This document shows, one piece after another, positions 1 to 11,000 of a stretch of 64,000 bases of DNA. The first letter of the stretch is position 1. Each line of letters starts with the position of its first letter. A program made the translations under genes and the position numbers. The stretch comes from Cyclina sinensis. Lineage: Eukaryota; Mollusca; Bivalvia; Venerida; Veneridae. Location of the stretch: assembly GCA_012932295.1 (NCBI GenBank), contig JAAONU010000011.1:45014352-45078351 (forward strand), written 5' to 3'. The notes under the pieces were generated by a model that worked only from the letters and a program-made list of their open reading frames with translations, was not told the origin of the DNA and ran no database searches.

Positions 1-2039
1 ATTTTTGTATATGCCTTCGACACTGATCTCCGTGACAACTGAAAATGAATATTATTTCACTTATTTTGAAAAAAAAATCCAGGAAAGGATGGTCATGGTA
101 ACAAACATTTTTGTTTTTGGTTTTGGCCAACAATAACTTGTAGCAATCGCTCGTGGCGCAGAAGAACATAGTGTGGTACCAATGGTTCACCATAGGAACT
201 AGCTAAAATGCATTTAGGCCACATAAAGAGTGATGTTATCACAAAATTCAAAGTCTAGAGAGCACAGCAAATTGTGAAACATCGACGCGACGAAGTTATA
301 TCCAGAGGTCTTTATCTCAACCGTATACGTATGTACACTTTAAAAATAATATAATAATCCCAGCCAACAAAGGAATCATAAAAACGTTTGTATTACATGC
401 GCATTTTATTCAGATTACATTACGCAAAACAGGATTAAAGAAAAGCCGATTATGGAAGGGACAATGTTTCGATTACAATTAAAAGCTTTCACTGCTTCTG
501 TTATTTCGCGTGTAATCAGATTGTGTGCCAGAAAATGAACCATCATTTGATTTATTGTTGCCATATTTATTCAGTTTGTTGATCAAACATTACACATTTG
601 CCTATAACACTTATGTTAAACGTGACTGAACGTCAGACAAAAAGGAAGAACATCAGAACATGAAGTAGTTTCTGAATTAAATACAAGTTTAAGATGAAAA
701 TATTTGCCTGAAGTATCATGCGGTTCACAAAATTACGTCCGACAATTACCGTCAATGTCCGTAATTTTTATATAAACTTATAACTTGTGTATAATGCGAT
801 GCACAATTTAAGCTGAAATTAGATTTAAAAAATAACCCACAGTTAATACATCGCACAATTTACATCAAAAAGACCAAGGTATCTGATATCGGTGCTGGTA
901 CTTGTCGAGGTAACATACATTTTACTTCGACTCTTGAGTGTTACAGATATCCGTCTGACTGTTTCAAGTCCGTCCCGAGGTACACATTTCTTACACCCGA
1001 GCTAATTAAGTACAGTCAGAGGGTTTAAATATTCCTACAGATTAAAAAGAAATAGCAAAATGAACAAATACTATGTAAAGAAATAAGGTAGATAAATGAT
1101 GTTTGTCATTCAGTTTGCAAGTACTATTTTGAGCAAAGTTCGATTGAACAGACTATTCGGATGACATCAGTTCGGACTTTGTTTAAAGGATTGGCCTGTT
1201 CTATAAAGTGTTTGTTTGTCATTGTGTCACTCCTTACTGTAAGGGCCAGCCTCACGTGCTAATGAGACTGTCTTTTATTGTGCACATTTACCATATGTTC
1301 CAGGTGCATGGAGGACAGGCAATCGGTAATCATTCTGTAACCAGCTGGCGGCTAACCAACCGGCCTCGTCAGAACAAAACCCTGACGCAACTAGTTCTTC
1401 TGAAAATGCACGATCGGTCGACTTCGGCCAACATACTATTGCTACAAGCAATGATGTGTAATTAATAATCATTAGCGTTGATAAGGATCAATATCCATAT
1501 TGTTTGTAGCAAAAACTTAAATAATGGCTGCTCAAATATTTTAAAGCATTCATGCTGTGATTATTGATACAAGATTTGATTCTAGTACTAATTCTTTGGT
1601 TGCATGATTTATGACTGATAGCCTTTTTTTACCGTTAATCAATAGTAAAGAGGTCTTCCGTTGAATTAGAGTACACTGTTTATCCATTTGTATTTTTCTG
1701 TAGTTATGGCTGCACTCAATTCGCTGCGTCGGTTGAATGCTTAAGGCCAATGGTGTTATTTCAATAGATTTATTTGAAAAGTACAGGACATGTACAAAGG
1801 CGATATTTAAAGTGTTATAATACCACTACACAGTCGTTAAAATGATTCTATTTTAGGACACGAGTCAATGACATTTTTCAATACCAGGAGGGAAATTTGA
1901 AAACACATTGATCTATACACTTTAAGGGAATTATCAAGTAATTTTACACATTTTTTTGGTACAGTTGTCTTGAATGTGCCTTCAATTGGCAGACGACAAC
2001 AAGTATGATGCAGAACAATTACTAGGAAAGGAAACATTT

Positions 2040-2175
2040 TATGATGATGATCATGATGATAATGATGATGATTAGTGATAATATTGATGATAAAAATAAT
2101 GGTAAAAGTAAAATAATAGTAGATATGAAATAAACAAAAATAATGAAAAAAGAGAAGAAGAAGAAGAAGAAGACA
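2040..2175. repeat. GAT/GAA-type microsatellite
   Basis: Runs of ATGATG and GATGAT grade into AAAAATAATGG-like DNA and end in seven or so AGA/GAA units. This is simple-sequence DNA with no coding signal. Confidence 0.85.
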
Positions 2176-3389
2176 TTATTCTGACAAATCTAATTCCCCC
2201 ACCGCTTCCCAGACCGACTGTCCTTCTCCCCCTCTTCAAACCCCGTTAATTGCAAGCACAATCTGTCCAGGTGAAAACTTAAGATAAAAGAAGGAAATGT
2301 ATGTTGTAAAGAAATACACATTTTAGCGACTCTTTTTTATGATGATTTAGGGGGACAAAATGAAAGCTTTTTTTAAGGAATGGGTGGTAGTCGTAGTGGT
2401 GGTGGTGGTGTGTGTGTGGGGGGGGGAATAGTAATATAATAGATTTATTTAATTTTTTGTTGTTTCTGATGTTGAGTTTCAAGTTTGTTTGTGGGACAAC
2501 CCTCTCTTAGTACAAAAAGTTCCCTTATGTGTCATTAGCTCAAGGTATCTTTAACAGTATTTATTCTTTGAAAAGACAGACTGACGTATTGTTTCAGCTA
2601 TTTTACCATTTGAACGTTCCGCAGTACACAATTCGTGACTATGTGGTTTCCACTTTGTTTACGATTTAAAGGCATTTTTAGGCCAATATCCAGTTTTCTG
2701 AACTATATTAACATTACCTACCTAAAAGGTCAAGAAAAGAACTCGATAGATGTGTAAAAGATAGTCCGGTTCAGTATCTTGAATTAACAAACTTGACTTT
2801 GGGCTTTGGGGAAATCAGCAGTTCAGTTACAGGTAAATGAAACTGAAAACAAATGCGAAAGAAAAAGTAAATTTATTTTAAAGTAATGCAAAACGGAACT
2901 GGTAGTCCTTTTACCGTAAGATGGCTTACACAGTTGCAATGATGAATGTTAACTGAAGACTTTTAGTTTTTATGGAACTCCATACAAAGCCTTTTTAAAT
3001 TTGATGTGTGATGCTTTTTCAGCACCTCATTTGTCTTATGAACATTCCTCGAAGAATTGCAGGTGTGTATTTATTTTAAAAACAGGTATACCCTTAATTA
3101 AGATCAGCAAAAAAAAATTAAAATGACCAATGGTCTATAACTGTCATAGGGTTCCGTGTCTTGAAATAAACTACACTATAGAAATTATCTCCCTTTGTAT
3201 ACATGGCCATAATAAAGAACATTTATGCAGTTCAAAAAAGAAAACCATTGTCAAACTTTATTTTATACATACAAGGGGTGCGCTAACGTATAAGGGGAGT
3301 TAATCAGTGACCCTGTGCTAACACACAGGACTTGTTATCCACCGGACTTAACGTTCGTTACCAAAACACGCTATCAATCGTCGTCTATT

Positions 3390-3475
3390 GGTTACACTAA
3401 GCATGTAAAAGAACTAGGTTTGTAACTGTAATGTCTTCTGTATCTTTCACTATCCTCGGCAACTACATGCGATAA
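3390..3475 (+). repeat. Degraded SINE tail
   Basis: The words ACTAAGCATGTAAAAGAACTAGG and TCTGTATCTTTCACTATCCTCGGCAAC (each given here only in part as recognisable pieces: GCATGTAAAAGAAC, TATCCTCGGCAAC) match the downstream part of the SINE at 22611-22920 and the copy at 44770-44885. The tRNA-like head is not recognisable here. Confidence 0.5.
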
Positions 3476-3667
3476 AAAAAAGTCAAATATAAAGGGAGTG
3501 TCTATATAACTATACATTACAACTCTTAATATGCTTTAAAATTAAGGATGTCAGTTTATTGATTTTAATGTAGGATTTTGCTCCTTGTGCTATGCCAAGA
3601 GTATTCCGTCATATTTCTATCTATTTTGTATCTGCTGAGATATAAGGGAACACAAAGATTACTAATA

Positions 3668-4404
3668 GGAAGTTGTCAGTAGCAGTACGCAGTAGCAGTT
3701 GGCAGTAGAAATTAAATCAAACGTGAAGTTGGCAGTAGCAGTGCGAGCAGTAGCAGTAGGAAGCTCTAAACATCTGCGAGAGTGTCCGAAACAGTCGCAG
3801 ACTGGTGCAATCGAATCAGGAGGGATCCATAAAAATAACATTTTCTCGATTGGCACTAAACTTTCTGAGAGTCTGCAAGAATGTCAGAAACAGTCGCAGA
3901 CCGTAACAACGGAACCTGGAGAGTCCCTAAACATCAAAAATGAAATTTTCTCGATTGACGCCAAAAATTTTGCGAGAGTGTCAGAAACGGCCGCAGACCG
4001 GTAGAATCGACCAGGGAGGGTCTATTGACATCGAAATTGACATTTTTTTCCGATTGGCACCAAAATTCCTGAAAGTCTGTGAGAGGGTCAGAAACAGTCG
4101 GAGACCGGTTATATCGACCCGGGAGGGTCCCTAAACATCGAAAATGACATTTTCCCGAATGGCACCAAAATTCCTGAAAGTCTGTAAGAGTGTCAGAAAT
4201 AGCCGCAGTCCTATACAATAGACTCGGGAGGTCCTCTAAATATTAAAACATGTCTTAATTTCATTAAGATTGTACAGACTTTAAAGACTTTCCAACTGCT
4301 ACTGCCAACTTCACGTTTTATCTACTGCTACTGCTCCTACTGCTACTGCCAACTTCACGTTTTTCCACTGCTATGTACTGCTACTGCTCAGTTCCTAATT
4401 TTCC
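3668..4404. mobile_element. Foldback-type element with long repetitive inverted arms
   Basis: The left arm (about 3668-3768) is built from CAGTAGCAGT words and contains AACGTGAAGTTGGCAGTAG. The right arm (about 4288-4404) is its reverse complement, made of CTACTGCTACTGCC and CCAACTTCACGTTT words. The outer ends are TAGGAA on the left and TTCCTA on the right. This arrangement of long, internally repetitive inverted ends around a central domain is typical of foldback DNA transposons. No transposase is visible, so the copy is non-autonomous. A lone arm of the same family lies at 6236-6385. Target-site duplications could not be fixed with certainty. Confidence 0.7.
3775..4250. repeat. Diverged ~100-bp tandem repeat inside the foldback element
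   Basis: About five diverged copies can be aligned. Each contains a GAGTGTCAGAAACAGTCGCAGAC-like core (key word GTCAGAAACAGTCGCAGAC), then a GGGAGGGTC word, then a CGATTGGCACCAAA word. Copies begin near 3777, 3877, 3972, 4079 and 4180. Short open frames across it appear to be by-products of the repeat. Confidence 0.75.
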
Positions 4405-4718
4405 ATTTCATAATATTATAAGCAAATCATAAATAGATATTTTCAAAAGGTAAAACAAAATCGAAGCACTGAAGTCGCTGGATGCGTCAGGCATTGCAAA
4501 AGGAGAGAAAAACATTTTCAATTTGATATATTTAATTACTCAACTGATTTTGAATTGATGCAATGCAGACATAGCAAATCCTCAGAAAACTGCTTGCTCT
4601 AGGATCAATATGTCAAAGTGATAAAAGTGATACGTAATAAAGAAAATAACTTCTTATAATGAAAAAGTTGAGACAATTCTTCTGGACAAATAAAGTCTTG
4701 AATTATTCCTTTATTTAT

Positions 4719-5291
4719 AGTGAGACAATAGAAGATATTGTCTGCAAGAGGTAAATGGTTTATGTCTCCAGGTGTAAGTGAACTACTTGTAGTGAGGCAT
4801 TAGAAGATATTGTTTGCAAGAGGTAAATGGTTTATGTCTCCAGGTGTAAGTGAACTACTTGTAGTGAGGCATTAGAAGATATTGTTTGCAAGAGGTAAAT
4901 GGTTTATGTCTCCAGGTGTAAGTGAACTACTTGTAGTGAGGCATTAGAAAATATTGTTTGCAAGAGGTAAATGGTTTATGTCTCCAGGTGTAAGTGAACT
5001 ACTTGTAGTGAGGCATTAGAAGATATTGTTTGCAAGAGGTAAATGGTTTATGTCTCCAGGTGTAAGTGAACTACTTGTAGTGAGGCATTAGAAGATATTG
5101 TTTGCAAGAGGTAAATGGTTTATGTCTCCAGGTGTAAGTGAACTACTTGTAGTGAGGCATTAGAAGATATTGTTTGCAAGAGGTAAATAATTTATGTCTC
5201 CAGGTGTAAGTGAACTACTTGTAGTGAGGCATTAGAAGATATTGTCTGCAAGAGGTAAATGGTTTATGTCTCCAGCTGTAATTGAACTACC
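4719..5291. repeat. 72-bp tandem array, eight copies
   Basis: Copies start at 4719, 4791, 4863, 4935, 5007, 5079, 5151 and 5223, an exact 72-bp spacing. Each holds the words AGAAGATATTGTTTGCAAG and TGTCTCCAGGTGTAAGTGAAC. The inner copies are almost identical and the two outer ones have diverged, as expected for an array kept uniform by unequal exchange. Confidence 0.95.
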
Positions 5292-6235
5292 GTCCATCTA
5301 TGCTTGTAAAGATGAAGCAAACAACATGGAACACATTTCCTACCCTGCTAAAACTCAAGCAAAAATAGATACACTGTTTTAATTTTTACTTAAATTCAGG
5401 ATTCAAACTCTATATTTGTTTCAAATCAATGCTTAGATGTTGGGTAATATCAATTCTTGGCATTTGAATTCATGTGCAAGTCTGACGCTTGAAAATGTAA
5501 TTTCCTCTTATTCCATTTGCATGTATAATCTTTAGCTAAGTATCAAATTTCTGTTTCAAATTCCTGTGACAAAGCATTCATATGATATTATAATATCTTA
5601 ATATATATATATTGCTAATTCAATATGACAACTTAAAAACAACATCAAACTTATCACATCATCCGTGGCGTATGGTGCTCGACTGGATAAATGCATTTAT
5701 AAGAGGATTAAAGAATTTACCCCCAAAAAAGATAGATAAATAAATAAATGAAAAAACACCCGACACAGTCTCGGTCGTGGGAGTTGTTACAGTTGCAATG
5801 AAGTCAATTCGTGTTTAAGTACTATTTAAATGTGCGTTATTCGGTTAAGAAGTTTTGCGTAATGGGTCGGGTTTAATTGGGAGCCAACTGAAATCTGTCT
5901 GTCATCTAACCACAATGTCTAAAAGCCAAACAAGTCCGTCCATGAGTTGATTAGAAATAAAGCTAAAACCTCGCGTTTTTTGAAGGCATGTAGCAAGAAA
6001 TTTGCAAATGTCGTATATGTGTTTAAGAAACAAAATATGCAAATCAATCAGTTTTCCAATGCAAGGAAGAATTGTAAAATATAAGATCTGTTTCGTGGAA
6101 ATGCTTAGAAAAACGAATAAAGGCCTTGACAAAATTTAGAGTTTCCGGTCACATGCGTTTGAAGAGTCCCGTAATTTTGTGTATGTATGAAATTAGCGGC
6201 ATGGCTAGCACCTGCCGCACAAATGAATTGCTACT
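5292..6235. other. Gene-free DNA between repeat arrays
   Basis: I see no coding exon or clear mobile element. There is a short AT dinucleotide run near 5600-5612. A 76-codon minus-strand frame at 5902-6132 has no recognisable motif, and I do not call it a gene. Confidence 0.55.
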
Positions 6236-6385
6236 TGTAGGAAGTTTACAGTAGCAGTACGCAGTAGCAGTTGGCAGTAGAAAATAATCAAACATGAAGT
6301 TGGCAGTAGCAGTACCAGCAGTAGCAGTTGGAATAACGTGAAGTTGGCAGTAGCAGTAAGAGCAGTAGCAGTAATGAGCAGTGCT
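6236..6385. mobile_element. Solo arm of the foldback family
   Basis: TAGGAAGTTTACAGTAGCAG opens the segment, followed by CAGTAGCAGT words and two GAAGTTGGCAGTAGCAGTA blocks. It matches the left arm of the element at 3668-4404 in order and orientation. No inverted partner is visible within the next few hundred bases. It could be a deletion product or a separate short family member. Confidence 0.65.
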
Positions 6386-6577
6386 CTTTTTGTGTCTTAC
6401 TAGTTAGTATCTTGCACTCATAAGCCGGTGAGTCGTTCCCACGAGTAAGTACCTCTTTCTCATTAGTTGGTGAGTCGTTCCCGCGAGCTAGTTATGTCGA
6501 GGGAATGACTTATTTACTCAATGGAATGACTAACTTACTAGTTGGAGTTACTTACTTTCTGGTGAAAACGAGATACG

Positions 6578-6855
6578 CATTCGTAGGAACAAGCTCATTG
6601 TGTTGAGCGAACGAATTACGAACTCGTTGGAACCAGCTCATTGTGTTGAGCGAACGAATTACGAACTCGTTGGAACCAGCTCATTGTGTTGAGCGAACGA
6701 ATTACGAACTCGTTGGAACCAGCTCATTGTGTTGAGCGAACGAATTACGAACTCGTTGGAACCAGCTCATTGTGTTGAGCGAACGAATTACGAACTCGTT
6801 GGAACCAGCTCATTGTGTTGAGCGAACGAATTACGAACTCGTTGGAACCAGCTAA
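6578..6855. repeat. 43-bp tandem array
   Basis: Copies begin at 6625, 6668, 6711, 6754, 6797 and 6840 (last one partial), preceded by one diverged unit from about 6578. The unit contains GGAACCAGCTCATTGTGTTG and GCGAACGAATTACGAACTCG. The flanks at 6420-6577 and 6856-6945 contain looser versions of the same words (GTGAGTCGTTCCC, GAACTCG, GAGGGAATGAC), so the array may have expanded inside a larger repeat. Confidence 0.93.
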
Positions 6856-6945
6856 CTACTAGTATGTCGAGGAAACAAGTTAATAACAAGTTCCAACGAT
6901 CTCGTAGCTTGCTCCCACAAATAACCGACTCGTGGAAACGACACG

Positions 6946-8055
6946 AAAAAAATGGTTGTCAATGTCACCTCTCTGCAACCGTATGAATTAAAAAGTCATC
7001 TGATTTACCCTCTGATCTACGGTTTAGTAAACTCCCTTTTTGTGTCATAGTTTGATGCGACTGTAACATGGCATAGCTTTCATATTTCACCTTCATCAAC
7101 GAAATAAGGTAAAAAGAATGCAGGAACAAGCAAGTTCCTTGCGACATTTCAGCCTTATCTTGGCTGTCATCATGAATGTAAATTATTGCATGCAGGGTGC
7201 TGGGGATTATAGTAGCTTATACATCTAAAAATTGCTTTTCATCACTTGAAAAGGTCCTGGCGAAATATTTATGCATGAACGACATCTATTCAGTCAACTG
7301 ATTCAGTATTGCAATCGCAGTGTTCCATTAAGCTACACGCCAGGGTATTCAAGCTATATAAAGATAACCTGTTTCGAAATTTCAGTATTAAAGAGGAAAG
7401 GCTTTAGACTTCAAAATTCTTTAAAACTCCCATACATGTGAATGGTATAAAACGAATCATTACCCAGTGTCAAGGGGTCAGTCAAAATCTTAAATACAAG
7501 AGCTAAACTGAACACATGAATAAAATTATAATGCTGTTGTACAGTTTTTCGGGAATGGCGATGTATTTCATTTGCTTCCTGTTCTTTTGGCTTCACGAAG
7601 ACATGAATCTATATAATCTTATTGTCTATGTTTAACGCAATGATTTATTTTAGTTTCGTAAAAGGGTTTTTGTGTGTCCTGAAATTTGACAACTGTTACT
7701 GAAATATCGTAGCATGAACTACTAACGTTGATATCTTGAGCTAACTAGGGATGATCTTATGATTAACCTGTAATGTTACACGCGTGATTTGCAGATTTAC
7801 AGATGATTTAATTAGATGTTACAATAAATATCTGAAATTCAATTCTAAATTTAATGCAAAGAAAGAAAAGTACAGATGAATGAAAACCGGTCTTTTCACA
7901 AGTCACAACTTCATCTAAACTTCAGTGGATATGGAAATATTTATCTGTAAATAGACAGTTGTGATTGGCATTGTCATTGTTAAAAAATGTACTCAATAAA
8001 CTTGCGAAATCATTTCAAAACGTCACCAACAACATATGTTTTATTCTTGTAATCC
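6946..8055. other. Gene-free DNA upstream of the 25-bp satellite
   Basis: No exon, RNA gene or mobile element can be supported. Two minus-strand frames of about 60 codons lack any motif. Confidence 0.55.
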
Positions 8056-11000
8056 CTGTTTATACGCTTGTTTACATAAAGTGAATACACGCTTCTTTAC
8101 ATATAGTGAATATACGCTTGTTTACATATAGTGAATACACGCTTGTTTACATATAGTGAATATACGCTTGTTTACATATAGTAAATATATGCTTGTTTAC
8201 ATGTAGTGAATATATGCTTGTTTACATATAGTGAATATACGCTTGTTTACATATAGTGAATATATGCTTGTTTACATGTAGTGAATATATGCTTGTTTAC
8301 ATGTAGTGAATATATGCTCGTTTACATTAAGTGAATATACGCTTGTTTACATGTAGTGAATATATGCTTGTTTACATGTAGTGAATACACGCTTGTTTAC
8401 ATATAGTGAATACACGCTTGTTTACATGTAGTGAATATATGCTTGTTTACATGTAGTGAATATACGCTTGTTTACATATACTGAATATACGCTTGTTTAC
8501 ATATAGTAAATATATGCTTGTTTACATGTAGTGAATATATGCTTGTTTACATATAGTGAATATATGCTTGTTTACATGTAGTGAATATATGCTTGTTTAC
8601 ATAAAGTAAATATACGTTTGTTTACATGTAGTGAATATATGCTTGTTTACATGTAGTGAATATATGCTTGTTTTAATATAGTAAATATATGCTTGTTTAC
8701 ATGTAGTGAATATACGCTTGTTTACATATAGTAAATATATGCTTGTTAACATGTAGTGAATATATGCTTGTTTACATGTAATGAATATACGCTTGTTTAC
8801 ATATAGTGAATATATGCTTGTTTACATTAAATAAATATACGCTTGTTTACATGTAGTGAATATATGCTTGTTTTAATATAGTAAATATATGCTTGTTTAC
8901 ATGTAGTGAATATATGCTTGTTTACATGTAGTGAATATATGCTTGTTTACATGTAGTGAATATACGCTTGTTTACATGTAGTGAATATATGCTTGTTTAC
9001 ATGTAGTGAATACACGCTTGTTTACATATAGTGAATACACGCTTGTTTACATGTAGTGAATATATGCTTGTTTACATGTAGTGAATATACGCTTGTTTAC
9101 ATATACTGAATATACGCTTGTTTACATATAGTGAATACACGCTTGTTTACATGTAGTGAATATATGCTTGTTTACATGTAATGAATATACGCTTGTTTAC
9201 ATATAGTGAATATACGCTTGTTTACATGTAGTGAATATATGCTTGTTTACATGTAATGAATATACGCTTGTTTACATATAGTGAATATACGCTTGTTTAC
9301 ATGTAGTGAATATATGCTTGTTTACATGTAGTGAATACACGCTTGTTTACATATAGTGAATACACGCTTGTTTACATGTAGTGAATATATGCTTGTTTAC
9401 ATGTAGTGAATACACGCTTGTTTACATATAGTGAATACACGCTTGTTTACATGTAGTGAATATATGCTTGTTTACATGTAGTGAATATACGTTTGTTTAC
9501 ATATACTGAATATACGCTTGTTTACATATAGTGAATACACGCTTGTTTACATGTAGTGAATATATGCTTGTTTACATGTAGTGAATATATGCTTGTTTAC
9601 ATGTAGTGAATACACGCTTGTTTACATATAGTGAATACACGCTTGTTTACATGTAGTGAATATATGCTTGTTTACATGTAGTGAATATATGCTTGTTTTA
9701 ATATAGTAAATATATGCTTGTTTACATGTAGTGAATATATGCTTGTTTACATGTAGTGAATATACGCTTGTTTACATATAATGAATATATGCTTGTTTAC
9801 ATGTAGTGAATATATGCTTGTTTACATGTAGTGAATATATGCTTGTTTACATGTAGTGAATATATGCTTGTTTTACATTAAGTAAATATACGCTTGTTTA
9901 CATGTAGTGAATATATGCTTGTTTACATGTAGTGAATATACGCTTGTTTACATGTAGTGAATACACGCTTGTTTACATGTAGTGAATATATGCTTGTTTA
10001 CATGTAGTGAATATACGCTTGTTTACATATACTGAATATACGCTTGTTTACATATAGTACATATACGCTTGTTTACATGTAGTGAATATATGCTTGTTTA
10101 CATATAGTGAATATATGCTTGTTTACATGTAGTGAATATATGCTTGTTTACATAAAGTAAATATACGTTTGTTTACATGTAGTGAATATATGCTTGTTTA
10201 CATGTAGTGAATATATGCTTGTTTTAATATAGTAAATATATGCCTGTTTACATGTAGTGAATATACGCTTGTTTACATATAGTAAATATATGCTTGTTAA
10301 CATGTAGTGAATATATGCTTGTTTACATGTAATGAATATACGCTTGTTTACATATAGTGAATATATGCTTGTTTACATTAAATAAATATACGCTTGTTTA
10401 CATGTAGTGAATATATGCTTGTTTTAATATAGTAAATATATGCTTGTTTACATGTAGTGAATATACGCTTGTTTACATATAATGAATATATGCTTGTTTA
10501 CATGTAGTGAATATATGCTTGTTTACATGTAGTGAATATATGCTTGTTTACATGTAGTGAATATATGCTTGTTTACATTAAGTAAATATACGCTTGTTTA
10601 CATGTAGTGAATATATGCTTGTTTTAATATACTAAATATATGCTTGTTTACATGTAGTGAATATATGCTTGTTTACATATAGTGAATATATGCTTGTTTA
10701 CATGTAGTGAATATATGCTTGTTTACATTAAGTAAATATACGCTTGTTTACATGTAGTGAATATATGCTTGTTTTAATATAGTAAATATATGCTTGTTTA
10801 CATGTAGTGAATATATGCTTGTTTACATGTAGTAAATATACGCTTGTTTACATATAGTGAATATATGCTTGTTTACATGTAGTGAATATATGCTTGTTTA
10901 CATATAGTAAATATATGCTTGTTTACATGTAGTGAATATATGCTTGTTTACATGTAGTGAATATATGCTTGTTTACATGTTGTGAATATATGCTTGTTTG

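Larger units (their letters stand above)
1..3660. other. Gene-free AT-rich DNA
   Basis: I see no credible coding exon here. All open frames are short and lack recognisable motifs. The stretch holds GAT and GAA-type microsatellite DNA at about 2040-2175, a GT/G-rich tract at about 2395-2428, and a degraded SINE tail near 3390-3470. The rest looks like unique or very old repeat-derived intergenic DNA. Confidence 0.6.

Noticed and set aside
3699..4218. Overlapping open frames on both strands in the foldback element
   Set aside because: They follow the ~100-bp tandem repeat and carry no domain; the frames shift between copies.
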